Part shown: in pieces, positions 1-9,348 of the stretch
How positions within the stretch are numbered: the first letter of the stretch is position 1
How the letters are laid out: the number at the start of each line of letters is the position of its first letter
Assembly (NCBI GenBank): GCA_905197045.1
Contig: CAJJXG010000005.1
Span: 10,973-74,972 of the forward strand
Length of the DNA: 64,000 bases
From: an uncultured Caryophanales bacterium
GTDB lineage: Bacteria; Bacillota_I; Bacilli_A; RFN20; CAG-826
Direction: 5' to 3'
Made by a program: the position numbers and the translations under genes
The notes under the pieces: model-generated
What the model saw: only the letters and a program-made list of their open reading frames with translations
What the model was told of the DNA's origin: nothing
Database searches by the model: none

Positions 1-3000
1 TTGCTTTCTCACTTGTTTCATCATCTTTTGAGAAAAATGCACTAGTCCCTTTAGAGAGTCGATAAGCAACTTCTTTTATTGTAAGTTCATTGTATTTATC
101 GATTAATTTACGATATTCTTCAATCTTTTCATTTTGACTACGTCCACTAAACATATTAAGTTCCTTATCGCTTTCTACATCCATCAAAGCTAAATTATAA
201 GAAACATTCTTTTTGTAGACATTTATTAAATCTTTATTTTGAATAACGCCGTTTCTATTTAAATCAATTAAATTTCCAAGATTTAGTTTAGAAACTTCTT
301 TCTCTTCATTTTTATAAATAATGAAATCTTTTAATCTTTCATTACGATTAATAACTCGATCAATTAAATTAATATTCTCGGTTAAATCATATTTATCAAA
401 TAAAGTTAAAAGATCAGTTTTATATTCGTTTAATATATTTTCTTGATTATCTAAAACTTCTTCATATGTATTAGCAATTTCTTCATATTTTTTATCTGCT
501 TCAACAATAAGTTTAAAGGTTTTATCTTTTTCCATGTTTACAAAACTATCAAGATAGTTCGTAAATTCTTCTGTCAATTTGACATTACCTAAAATAACTT
601 TTAAATCCGAGTCAAAGCCATTAAAGTCATCTTCAAAAGCTAATTTTAAATCATTCTCGCTTGCCTTTAAGTTATTTAAAACATCACTTACGCGCGACAA
701 GTTACGTAATAATTCTACAATCGTCTTTTTATTAATTTCTTTAGGATTTAAAGCGTATGATTTTAATTCATTAATAATAGCTTTATAAGTCTTACGTTTA
801 GCAAAAAAACCTAAATTTTGCGCTTGTTTTAATCTAAATTGACTATGTTTAAAGTTATAGTTAAAGACTTCTTCGTTAAAATTATTCTTAAAATATTCAT
901 AATTTGCTTTATTTGAAACCATTGATTCTAATAAAGAAACAAGATCTAAAATGTAGCCATTACTCTTGTTTAATAAATTAAAATAAATGTTGTCTTCATT
1001 AGAGTTAAAGTATTTTAAAGAATTAATGAATTCATTAAAGTTTTTGGCGTTAAATGTAAGTTCAGTTTCGCAACTTTTATAAAGTTCTTCACTAATTGTT
1101 TTAAATTCAATTAAGTTAGCCTTATATTCTTTTAAAGCATTAACAAATCGATTTCTTAGTTCGATTGAATATTCATCTAAGTTGATAAAGGAAAATAAAT
1201 TAATATATTCTTCGCCTATTTCATTTTTATAGTTTAAATACTTTTCTAAAGATGAAATCGTTGAGTAATAAGAATTTTTATTAATCTTAGAATAGTCAAT
1301 TCCTTCTACATCGATATTTTTGTACTCGTCTTTAAATTCTTCATAGCCAATTATGTTTTCATATAAATCAAAACCATTTTTAAAAGGCTTATGGAGTTTT
1401 TTAATAATCCCATTTAATTCGTTTCTTTTAGCAAGAAGATCATTTGCGCATTTTTCATATTCAAAAGGTTTTTTAAGTTTGCCAGCTTCTAAAATATTGT
1501 TGATTTGTTGAAGGACATCAGATTTTTGAGCCTTATTAGAATGAAGTTCAATACAAAACATTCCTAGACCTGTTTCATCAAGTCGACGTTTAACTACTTC
1601 TAAAGCAGCCATCTTTTGAGCGACAAAAAGAACCTTTTTCCCATTATATAAACTATTAATAATCATATTAGTAATAGTTTGACTTTTTCCAGTTCCTGGA
1701 GGGCCATTTAAAACAAAACTTAATCCTCTTGAAGCATCAAGAATAGCTTCTGTTTGACTACTATCAGCACTTAAAGGTATTGCAAAGCGATTAGGTAAAA
1801 GCAAGGAATCTAAATCACTAATTTTTGTAGGTTCAACTTTGTTTTTAAAAACAAAAGATGGATCAACAAGAGCATGCACAATATCGTTTTTGATTAACTC
1901 TTTTTTATGATTTCTTAAATCGTTCCACATAATAAAACGTGTGAAACTAAAAATACCAATAAACGAAGTTTCTGAAAGAATAAATCCATCAACACCAGTA
2001 ATCTTACTCCTTAATGTATTAAAGTATTTCTTTAAGTCGTAAGAATCAGAATCGCTATCATAAGGAAGTTTTAATAAACTTGAGCAATCAATATCAAAAT
2101 TAATTTTTAGATACTCAAATAAAGTCTGGTTAATGACAATTTCTTCTTCGCGAATCGACAAAATATAACTTCTTCCCTCTTTTCCACGAGTAATATTGAT
2201 TGGAAGAAGGATGATTGGAGCATGTTTAATCTTGCCTTTATCTTTATAGACTAAAGTACCAATTGTCAAAAAGAGAGTATTACTTCCGCTTTCTTCAATA
2301 CTACTTTGAGCATCACGAATAAGTTTTTTAACGATGGTAACTAATTTCTTTTCACCAACTATTAATCGAATACGATCACTAGCTAAATCACTAGTAAACA
2401 TTTCTTTTTGGTCATCGCCACCACATATATAAATCTTTTCGCTGATATTTAAAGAAGCAATATTCAAAAATGGGTGAAGTGAAACATCATTATGGATAAT
2501 TTCATCAAATAGAGAAAATATATCAGTGGTAAAAATTTGATAATGTTGTGAGTTTGGAGTAAAACTTACAAGTTTATTCCTACCGTTTAAATCTAAAAGT
2601 TTCTTTTCCCAAACATCAAAACGATCTTTGACGTGTTCATTTTCTAAAAACCCAGAATCATCAAGTTCATAATTTTCCTTAACAACTTCTAAAGGTGCAT
2701 TATCAATAACATAGCGTCCTTCTTCACTGATTTTTAAAGGAAGTGGCTTAATGTTAGCATTTCTTGCACTTTTTACATCAATTGCATTAAATGTATTTGT
2801 TTTCTTATATAAATTTTTCTTTCCTTCATTATAAATTTCTTTAAAGGTAGTTTCGTTTGGATTAGTAATTAAAGTTGTTTCAAGAAGAATTAAATTTTGC
2901 GCAGCTACTTGATTTACAATATAGGCTCGATCTTCTATTACAACATTAGGATAAACAAAATTATTTAACCAAACACCTAAATAAGCATGACCATCAATCA

Positions 3001-3724
3001 AAACTAAAAGTGGATTTAAACCAATTTCCTCAAGACAAGCAGCAAAAAATAAAGATGTATCTAAGCAAGTCGATAATTTAGTATTTAAGATTTCTAAAGG
3101 TAAGCGGATTTTTTGCCCATCTTTCTCAAAACTCGCTTTTGGAACGCAATAAGAAATATTAAGTGATTTTAAGGCATAAAATAAAGAACTTATTTGGTTT
3201 AAAACATCTTCCTTTTTTCCGCTTTGATAGCCACAAAATTGTAGAGAATTATTCGTTAATTTACCTAAATATTCATCTCCAATCTTAATAGTGTCTTTAA
3301 CAACCTTATCATTTGGTAAAACAAAGCTTGCAAGATGCTGGACACCACAACTATTTCCATCCCATTCATCAAAGGTTAAAACTTCAGTTTCAAAAGTTTT
3401 TTCACAAATTACTTCTTCCCCTTCTTTAAGGCTAACGACAATACTTGCTTTATAAGATTCGTTTAAAGAATAGAAATATTCAAAGTTAATTGGAGTGATA
3501 ATTTTATCTTCTTTAATCTTTTGATTTTTACCAATATAAGTAATTCCAAAATTTAATGGTTTAATAAAAGAAGGAACAAAACTAATTGAACAAACTAAGT
3601 CACGAAATTCTTCTTCACTTTGATTATCAATAACGACGCTTTCTATTATTCTTTTCCCAGAATTTATTAGGGAATAGTTGATTTTTTGCAAAAATTCAAG
3701 CTCTATTTTAAGGTTATTATTCAC
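1..3724 (-). CDS. DUF4011-type AAA superfamily I DNA helicase, partial
   Basis: Large minus-strand reading frame open from a GTG at 3722-3724 to the left edge (1241 codons seen, C-terminus missing). GGAGG six bases before the GTG decides the start. The N-terminal third carries a transglutaminase-like stretch (LNTKLSTCLDTSLFFAACLE, then LLVLIDGHAYLGVWL), with the Cys and His typical of these proteins. Next come the DUF4011-like segment around KLLDLNGRNKLVSF and a Walker A motif GPPGTGKSQT encoded near 1.70 kb, then a long helical, coiled-coil-rich region. The remaining helicase motifs and any C-terminal nuclease should lie beyond the window. Such proteins are large stand-alone helicases often found in defence or accessory islands; role here unknown. 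Transcribed divergently from ldh. Confidence 0.8.
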   Translation of the reverse strand, partial: MNNNLKIELEFLQKINYSLINSGKRIIESVVIDNQSEEEFRDLVCSISFVPSFIKPLNFGITYIGKNQKIKEDKIITPINFEYFYSLNESYKASIVVSLKEGEEVICEKTFETEVLTFDEWDGNSCGVQHLASFVLPNDKVVKDTIKIGDEYLGKLTNNSLQFCGYQSGKKEDVLNQISSLFYALKSLNISYCVPKASFEKDGQKIRLPLEILNTKLSTCLDTSLFFAACLEEIGLNPLLVLIDGHAYLGVWLNNFVYPNVVIEDRAYIVNQVAAQNLILLETTLITNPNETTFKEIYNEGKKNLYKKTNTFNAIDVKSARNANIKPLPLKISEEGRYVIDNAPLEVVKENYELDDSGFLENEHVKDRFDVWEKKLLDLNGRNKLVSFTPNSQHYQIFTTDIFSLFDEIIHNDVSLHPFLNIASLNISEKIYICGGDDQKEMFTSDLASDRIRLIVGEKKLVTIVKKLIRDAQSSIEESGSNTLFLTIGTLVYKDKGKIKHAPIILLPINITRGKEGRSYILSIREEEIVINQTLFEYLKINFDIDCSSLLKLPYDSDSDSYDLKKYFNTLRSKITGVDGFILSETSFIGIFSFTRFIMWNDLRNHKKELIKNDIVHALVDPSFVFKNKVEPTKISDLDSLLLPNRFAIPLSADSSQTEAILDASRGLSFVLNGPPGTGKSQTITNMIINSLYNGKKVLFVAQKMAALEVVKRRLDETGLGMFCIELHSNKAQKSDVLQQINNILEAGKLKKPFEYEKCANDLLAKRNELNGIIKKLHKPFKNGFDLYENIIGYEEFKDEYKNIDVEGIDYSKINKNSYYSTISSLEKYLNYKNEIGEEYINLFSFINLDEYSIELRNRFVNALKEYKANLIEFKTISEELYKSCETELTFNAKNFNEFINSLKYFNSNEDNIYFNLLNKSNGYILDLVSLLESMVSNKANYEYFKNNFNEEVFNYNFKHSQFRLKQAQNLGFFAKRKTYKAIINELKSYALNPKEINKKTIVELLRNLSRVSDVLNNLKASENDLKLAFEDDFNGFDSDLKVILGNVKLTEEFTNYLDSFVNMEKDKTFKLIVEADKKYEEIANTYEEVLDNQENILNEYKTDLLTLFDKYDLTENINLIDRVINRNERLKDFIIYKNEEKEVSKLNLGNLIDLNRNGVIQNKDLINVYKKNVSYNLALMDVESDKELNMFSGRSQNEKIEEYRKLIDKYNELTIKEVAYRLSKGTSAFFSKDDETSEKA

Positions 3725-3762
3725 GTCCCACCTCCAAAATATTTTACTTAAATATTTTAACA

Positions 3763-3776
3763 TGTAAGCGCTAACT
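3763..3776. promoter_or_regulatory. Putative cre (CcpA) site upstream of ldh
   Basis: TGTAAGCGCTAACT matches the catabolite-responsive element pattern TGWAANCGNTNWCA at all but the last base. It lies in the 111-bp divergent region between the helicase gene and ldh, about 60 bp before the ldh start. Control of fermentative ldh by CcpA is common in Firmicutes; this is a sequence match only. Confidence 0.5.
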
Positions 3777-3835
3777 TTAATCATATTTATTTAAAAAAAT
3801 GATGAGAATATTAGAATATTTTTGGAGGTGAAATT

Positions 3836-4786
3836 ATGGACAATAGAAAAGTTGTTATTATTGGCGATGGTGCGGTTGGAAGTACCACTGCATATACCTT
3901 ATTACTTCAAGATTATGTTAATGAAATTGTAATTATAGACGTTAATAAAAGAAAAACAGAAGGCGATATTTTAGATATGAAACATGGTATTCCTTTTGTT
4001 TCACCTAAAATATTAAAAGCCGGCGATTATAGTGATTGTAAAGATGCTCATGTTGTAATAATTACGGCTGGAGTTGCTCAAAAAGAAGGAGAAACTCGTA
4101 TCGATTTATTAAAAAGAAATATTAAGGTTTTTGACTCCATATTAGAATCTTTAAAACCTTATATTGACGATACGATGGTAATACTTGTTGTCACAAATCC
4201 AGTTGATATCTTAAGTTATTATACTTATAAAAAACTTGGAATTAATTCTAATAGAGTTATAGGAAGCGGCACTGTTTTAGATAGTGCACGTTTACGCTTT
4301 TTAATCTCTGATGATGCTCAAATTGATCCACGTAATGTTCACGCTTATGTGATTGGCGAGCATGGTGATAGTGAAGTGAGTGCTTTTTCAGTTGCTAATA
4401 TTGCTGAAAGTCCACTACTTGAATATTATAGTAACGAATCAAGTGGCGATGCTCGTGCTCGTTTAAATAAACTTCATGACCACGTAAAAAACGCTGCTTA
4501 TGAAATCATTGATAAAAAAGGTGCAACATATTATGCAATTGCTCTATCAACCGCTAAAATTGTTGAAACAATATTGAATAATCAAAAAAGTGTTCTTACC
4601 GTCTCAACGTTGATTAAGAAACAATTCAATAATGAAATAGATGATGTTTATCTATCTTTACCTGCAATTGTTGGAAATAAAGGAGTTATTAAAATACTTT
4701 CTTTAAACTATAGTTATGATGAAGTTTTAAGACTTATCGAAAGTGCAAAAACTTTAAAGAAACAATACAAAGAATTAAATATCTAA
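3836..4786 (+). CDS. ldh: L-lactate dehydrogenase
   Basis: NAD-dependent reduction of pyruvate to L-lactate in the cytoplasm, regenerating NAD+ for glycolysis. 316 residues, normal family length. The N-terminal Rossmann glycine motif is GDGAVGS. The mobile substrate loop reads AQKEGETR, with Gln at the position that is Arg in malate dehydrogenases, supporting lactate specificity. VTNPVD and the catalytic histidine motif GEHGDSE are present. A strong TTTTTGGAGGTG ribosome site precedes the ATG. Its stop codon abuts the stop codon of the convergent methylglyoxal synthase gene with no bases between, so the two transcripts must overlap at their 3' ends. A cre-like site lies upstream. Confidence 0.95.
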   Translation: MDNRKVVIIGDGAVGSTTAYTLLLQDYVNEIVIIDVNKRKTEGDILDMKHGIPFVSPKILKAGDYSDCKDAHVVIITAGVAQKEGETRIDLLKRNIKVFDSILESLKPYIDDTMVILVVTNPVDILSYYTYKKLGINSNRVIGSGTVLDSARLRFLISDDAQIDPRNVHAYVIGEHGDSEVSAFSVANIAESPLLEYYSNESSGDARARLNKLHDHVKNAAYEIIDKKGATYYAIALSTAKIVETILNNQKSVLTVSTLIKKQFNNEIDDVYLSLPAIVGNKGVIKILSLNYSYDEVLRLIESAKTLKKQYKELNI

Positions 4787-5182
4787 TTATTTGTCATTAA
4801 AATGTGTAACAAAAGCTCCAACTTTTAAAGCACTTAACATAATTTCGGCACTGGATAAATTTGTTGCAAGAGGAGTATTTGTAACATCGCAAAGTCTTAA
4901 AAGCGCATTAACATCAGGCTCATGAGGTTGAGCAGTTAATGGATCGCGCAAAAAGATAATTAAATCAAGAGCGCTATCAGCAATCATTGAACCAATTTGT
5001 TGGTCCCCTCCAAGGGGACCACTTTTCATACATGTAATTTTTAAATTTGTAGCATTCGCAACAAGTTTCCCTGTTGTACCAGTAGCATAAAGTTCATGGC
5101 CTTCTAAAACATCTTTATAACGAATACATAAAGCAATCATATCAGGCTTTTTTTGATTATGGGCAATTAAAGCAATCTTCAT
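4787..5182 (-). CDS. mgsA: Methylglyoxal synthase
   Basis: Converts dihydroxyacetone phosphate to methylglyoxal and phosphate, a bypass that relieves sugar-phosphate overload. 131 residues from the ATG at 5182; this start is chosen because AGGAG precedes it and the protein then begins MKIALIAHNQKK as family members do (the frame is open 15 codons further). Visible family motifs are ATGTTGKL (phosphate binding), SGPLGGDQQIG with the catalytic Asp, FLRDPLTAQPHEPDV with the catalytic His, and the ending ATN then SAE. It starts 10 bp after the ABC permease stop, so it is probably the last gene of that operon. Confidence 0.95.
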   Translation of the reverse strand: MKIALIAHNQKKPDMIALCIRYKDVLEGHELYATGTTGKLVANATNLKITCMKSGPLGGDQQIGSMIADSALDLIIFLRDPLTAQPHEPDVNALLRLCDVTNTPLATNLSSAEIMLSALKVGAFVTHFNDK

Positions 5183-5192
5183 ATTTTTTCTC

Positions 5193-7469
5193 CTAAAGTG
5201 GTAGGTCTTTTTTGGTAAAGACAACACAACCTACTACATATGTTACTACACTAATGACTATTAAAGGTATAAGCAAAAAGTAGAAAGTTGTCGTTCCATC
5301 AAGAATTGATTGAACATCAAATAAACGAATTATAGTTAAAAAGTTAAAGAAATTCATCGAATCAATTCTTAAAGCTAAAGGCATAACTTCCGAACCGAAT
5401 AGACCTAAAATTGATGAAACAAGGAAGAAAACACCTATTCCTCCTCCAACCCCAATTGCATATTTTGTTTTATTAAAGACTGAGCTTGATAAGAAGCAAA
5501 TTCCACTTATTGCTAAACTTACTAAATACGAACCTAGAGTATAAAGTAAGAGGTCTTGAACTTTGAGACTTTCAATAAAATCGACGCCACCAATTGCAAT
5601 TCCAATTTCGCGAGCAATAAGACTAAATATAAATAAAAGTAAATACATTGAAGTTATCGCAAAAACCATATAAAGAGCCTTTGAGATAATGATTGTTTTT
5701 CTTTTAATTGGAGCAGAAAGTGTAAAAGCAAGTGATCCACTTTCAACTTGTTGAGCAACAAGTGAATTAGCAGTAAGAATACTATAAACAATTGGAAGAA
5801 GTAAGCCTGCAATTGAAAAAAGAATAACTCCAACTACTAAACCATATAAATTTCTTGAAGCAAGATCGTTTAATTTATAAGAAATATCGGCTGGTAATTC
5901 ATCGATTAAGCTAGATGAAGCACGATTTAATGAAATCTTCATCGCATCAACTATATTTCTTCCTTCGTTTATCTCTTTTTCTTGTTCATCTTCAAAAATT
6001 GCAATCGCACTTATTGAATAATCATAAGCTTTATTTAAAAGTTCTTCTCCATCTAGTCCAATAGTTTCTTTATTAATCTCGGATAGATTATCAACATCAA
6101 AGAAACCTGGAATTATTTCTTGCGCATAGCTATAAATCAAATTGCCAACTTTACTTCTTAAATAATCTTTGTTGATTTCTCCACTAGCTTCATCGATATA
6201 AATCCCTTTGTTATTAACAAATTCCTTGTAAAACTCATATATTTTTGGCATAAAAATATCAAAATATTCATTTGCTTCTTCTTGAGCTTTAGCGAATTCT
6301 TCTTCACTATAAGGTTCTCCAGTTAAAATTTCTTTATTCATCTTTTCTAAAAGATTTGAGTATAAACCCATATTTTCTTTTACTGGAACTAATTTGTCTC
6401 TATCTTCCATAGAAGTAATTACAACTTCTACTTTTTGATTAACGCCATTTACTTCTTTTTCCTCATAATATATTGGTTCGCCAAGTTCATTTGTAACATA
6501 ATTTACTTCAAAATCTGGTAAAAATTCATAAACAAGAGTGGTATCTATAATAGATTTAATTAAATTTTCGATAACTGAATAATAAACTTGGTCTTTATAG
6601 CCTAATTCTTCCCCTTCAAGAATTTCATTATTTTCATAAGCACTTTGATTTTCAAGATAACCATCAAGTAAAGTTGAAATAGTTAAATCAATGATTTCAC
6701 TATAATCAGGTAAAAAGCTTGAAATCATTTCACTTATATTTTCTTTAATAATTTGATCTTTATTAGAAGAGTCACCATTTACTTCCTCTTGTACATCTTT
6801 TATATAAGTTTTAAAGTCATCAATTGTGAAAATTAGTCCACCTAAATTATCGTTTAAATAATTTTCAACAACATCATAAAGAGATTGCTCAATAAGTTCT
6901 TCGCTAGTTAATGAGGGGTCAGCATATGCATTATCTAGATATACAGTGACATAACTATTAACAAGACTTTTTTCGTTTTCACTCATTTGCCCTAGATTTA
7001 AAATTGTGTCAAGAGTACTCAATGTGCTAGCTTTTGCTTCTTCATGTTTTTCATCATCAGTTTCAGCGCTAGAAGTCAAAAATGCTGCATCGTAAACAAG
7101 TTTTATTCCTCGAATTTCTACATTATAATCACCATTTAATAAATCTATCGCCCCGCTTGTTCCTTCATAAGCCAAAAAGAGATATTTCTCAGCTTCAGGC
7201 AAATAGGTTTCATGAGCCTCAATACTTCCTTCAAAAGCAATATAAGCACCAACACTTGCTTGTTTTAAAGAATGCTCCATATTCGCAGTATTAAACATAT
7301 TTAGCATGGATTGCTTCGTAGTATTTAAAGATAGAGTTGATAAAATCAAAATAACTACAAGAGCAATTAATGCATTGCCAATACCAACAATTGATAAACT
7401 TATATAATTGCTTTTAAAGCTTTCTTTAAAAATCGTAAAAGAAAACCATTTATTCTTCTTTTTTTCCAT
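5193..7469 (-). CDS. ABC-2 type export permease with large extracellular domain
   Basis: Membrane subunit for the two ATPases encoded just upstream. 758 residues. One transmembrane helix lies near residues 28-50. A roughly 490-residue acidic hydrophilic region follows, presumably outside the cell, then about six helices at the C-terminus (from about residue 545). This helix-ectodomain-helices layout is seen in ABC-2 permeases, but the ectodomain is unusually long and I recognise no domain in it. GGAG precedes the ATG; the gene overlaps the upstream ATPase by 20 bp. The exported substrate is unknown; a drug, peptide or lipid-linked compound is possible. Confidence 0.75.
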   Translation of the reverse strand: MEKKKNKWFSFTIFKESFKSNYISLSIVGIGNALIALVVILILSTLSLNTTKQSMLNMFNTANMEHSLKQASVGAYIAFEGSIEAHETYLPEAEKYLFLAYEGTSGAIDLLNGDYNVEIRGIKLVYDAAFLTSSAETDDEKHEEAKASTLSTLDTILNLGQMSENEKSLVNSYVTVYLDNAYADPSLTSEELIEQSLYDVVENYLNDNLGGLIFTIDDFKTYIKDVQEEVNGDSSNKDQIIKENISEMISSFLPDYSEIIDLTISTLLDGYLENQSAYENNEILEGEELGYKDQVYYSVIENLIKSIIDTTLVYEFLPDFEVNYVTNELGEPIYYEEKEVNGVNQKVEVVITSMEDRDKLVPVKENMGLYSNLLEKMNKEILTGEPYSEEEFAKAQEEANEYFDIFMPKIYEFYKEFVNNKGIYIDEASGEINKDYLRSKVGNLIYSYAQEIIPGFFDVDNLSEINKETIGLDGEELLNKAYDYSISAIAIFEDEQEKEINEGRNIVDAMKISLNRASSSLIDELPADISYKLNDLASRNLYGLVVGVILFSIAGLLLPIVYSILTANSLVAQQVESGSLAFTLSAPIKRKTIIISKALYMVFAITSMYLLLFIFSLIAREIGIAIGGVDFIESLKVQDLLLYTLGSYLVSLAISGICFLSSSVFNKTKYAIGVGGGIGVFFLVSSILGLFGSEVMPLALRIDSMNFFNFLTIIRLFDVQSILDGTTTFYFLLIPLIVISVVTYVVGCVVFTKKDLPL

Positions 7470-8361
7470 TTTGCTGCTCCAATTTAAAATCTATATATTC
7501 TTTTAAAGAAAAATTGTATTCACTGATATTAGTTATATTTAAGTCGCTAAGTTTCTTTATAAGTTTATTAATATCACTTCTTTTAACAATATAAAATATC
7601 TCTTTGTTTTCTTCGTTAGCTTTGAAAAAATAACTAGATGTCTTTTCATGTGAAAAATATTCAGTATCTGCAAATTTTGCCTTAAATATCCTTAAATCTT
7701 GCTTTTTTACATCATTAATATCTATGTCGCTAACGACTTTTCCTTCGCTAATGTAGATCACTCTATCACATACTCTTTCTACTTCTTCAAAAGTATTTGA
7801 AGACATAAAAATAGCTTTACCATTTTGCTTTTCTTCTTCTAATATTTCTAAAAAAGCTTCTCTCATTAAAGGATCAAGACCAGTTGTTGGCTCATCTAAA
7901 AGATACATATCTTTATCTTTTGCAAGCGCATTAACAATAGCCATTTTTTCTTTCATTCCTTTAGACATTCTTTTAGGATAGGCTGTTATATCAAGTTGCA
8001 ATTTATTGATTAAATAATTAGCTTTTTCTTTGTTAAAAGAAGGATCTAATTCCGCTTGAAGTTTTAAAAAGTCATTTCCTTTTTGTAAATCTGGATAATT
8101 TATTTCTCCTGGTACGTAACTTAAGTATTGTTTTACTTCTTCTTGGCTCTTAAAAGGATCTAATCCAGCGATTAATATCCTTCCTGAATCTGGCTTAATA
8201 AATCCCATTATCAGGCGCATTAATGTAGATTTCCCAGCACCATTTTCTCCAATAAGTCCGCAAAACTCACCTTTTTTTAGATTAATTGATACTGAAAAAA
8301 GCCCACGATTATTTTTATAATCTTTTGTTAAATCATTTATCTCAATTAAATTTTCTTTCAT
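7450..8361 (-). CDS. ABC transporter ATP-binding protein
   Basis: 303 residues, one nucleotide-binding domain of the ABC-2 exporter class plus a short C-terminal extension. Walker A is GENGAGKST. The signature is MSKGMKEKM, a common variant of LSGGQ in this subfamily. Walker B is MYLLDEPTTGLDP, and the switch region reads IFMSSNTFEEVE, with Asn in place of the usual switch His, which may lower ATPase activity. Starts inside the stop of the upstream ATPase gene (ATGA) and overlaps the permease by 20 bp, so the three proteins are translationally coupled and probably form one complex. Confidence 0.88.
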   Translation of the reverse strand: MKENLIEINDLTKDYKNNRGLFSVSINLKKGEFCGLIGENGAGKSTLMRLIMGFIKPDSGRILIAGLDPFKSQEEVKQYLSYVPGEINYPDLQKGNDFLKLQAELDPSFNKEKANYLINKLQLDITAYPKRMSKGMKEKMAIVNALAKDKDMYLLDEPTTGLDPLMREAFLEILEEEKQNGKAIFMSSNTFEEVERVCDRVIYISEGKVVSDIDINDVKKQDLRIFKAKFADTEYFSHEKTSSYFFKANEENKEIFYIVKRSDINKLIKKLSDLNITNISEYNFSLKEYIDFKLEQQNGKKEE

Positions 8362-9290
8362 ACGCCTTCAAAAGTTTTATTCTCGTTATAAAAACTTAAA
8401 AACTTATCTTCGAGAGTAACTTTTATTTCTCTTATATCATTTATTTTATATCTGCTTAAAGATTTTAAAAAGATAGTAGTCGCTTTTGCTTCAAAACTAA
8501 TTTTGATTGATAAATCATTTATTTTTTCTTCTTTTAAAATCATTTTTCCAAAACTTTTTTTAAAAGAATCCAAGCCTTTTAAAGTAGCAAAACTGATGAT
8601 ATATGTTTTGTCTTTAGCCTTTAGGGAATCAGTTTCATTGAATTCAGATACAATCTTACCATCTTTGATAATCGCAATCTTATTACATGTATCATGCACT
8701 TCGTTAAATAAATGTGATGAAAATAGAATTGTTTTACCTTTCTTCTTTTCTTCCTTTATTAAGTTAATAAATTGCTGTTGCATATTTAAATCTAAGCCAC
8801 TAGTTGGCTCATCTAAAATTAAAATTTCAGGATCATTTAAAAAACAATTTAAGATTGCTAGTCTTCTTTTCATGCCTAAAGACATTTCACCACATCTTAA
8901 ATCTAAAACAACATTAAACCTTTTAATTAAGCTTTCTGCAAAAGCAAAATCCTTAACATTTTTAAGTTTTGCTTGCATCAAATAAAATTCCTTACCTGTC
9001 AAAGATGCTGGTAAAGCAATTTCACCAGGCAAATAACCAACTATATCAAAAATCTCATTATGGTTTTTAATTGGATCAAGATTATTGATTAAGCACTTCC
9101 CTTTGTCTGGTTTTGAAAAACCCATTAAGTGTCTTATTGTTGTACTTTTACCAGCGCCATTTGGTCCTAAAAACCCAAAGCAATCTCCGCTTTCTATATT
9201 AAAAGAAATATCAAAAACTCCCCTATTATGGCCATAATCCTTAACTAGGTTAATTACTTGTATAGTATTGACATTATTGTTTGGTTTCAT
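8358..9290 (-). CDS. ABC transporter ATP-binding protein
   Basis: 310 residues; first gene of the export operon. Walker A is GPNGAGKST, the signature is MSLGMKRRL, Walker B is ILILDEPTSGLDL, and the switch histidine is present in LFSSHLFNEVH. With the second ATPase (switch Asn) it may form an asymmetric heterodimer, one site being canonical. No Shine-Dalgarno sequence precedes the ATG; a plausible -10 box ends six bases before it, so the message may be leaderless. Divergent from a TetR-family gene with a palindrome in the shared region. Confidence 0.88.
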   Translation of the reverse strand: MKPNNNVNTIQVINLVKDYGHNRGVFDISFNIESGDCFGFLGPNGAGKSTTIRHLMGFSKPDKGKCLINNLDPIKNHNEIFDIVGYLPGEIALPASLTGKEFYLMQAKLKNVKDFAFAESLIKRFNVVLDLRCGEMSLGMKRRLAILNCFLNDPEILILDEPTSGLDLNMQQQFINLIKEEKKKGKTILFSSHLFNEVHDTCNKIAIIKDGKIVSEFNETDSLKAKDKTYIISFATLKGLDSFKKSFGKMILKEEKINDLSIKISFEAKATTIFLKSLSRYKINDIREIKVTLEDKFLSFYNENKTFEGV

Positions 9291-9296
9291 ATAATT

Positions 9297-9325
9297 AATT
9301 TACAACAGTTAAGTACTTAACTCAA
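9297..9325 (-). promoter_or_regulatory. ABC operon promoter with TetR-type palindromic operator
   Basis: On the minus strand TTGAGT (9320-9325) and TAAATT (9297-9302) are spaced by 17 bp. A perfect 16-bp palindrome AGTTAAGTACTTAACT (9307-9322) fills the spacer and overlaps the -35 box. Its position between the ABC operon and the divergent TetR-family gene makes it the likely binding site of that regulator, which could control both directions. Confidence 0.6.
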
Positions 9326-9348
9326 GTTAATTAGTAAGGAAATAAGTA

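Noticed and set aside
579..788. Plus-strand open frame of 69 codons
   Set aside because: Lies antisense within the large helicase frame, without a ribosome site or family match.
7082..7294. Plus-strand open frame of 70 codons opposite the ABC permease
   Set aside because: Shadow of the permease gene; no start signals.
8503..8985. Plus-strand open frame of 160 codons opposite an ABC ATPase
   Set aside because: The minus-strand frame has intact Walker and signature motifs, and this one has no recognisable domain.
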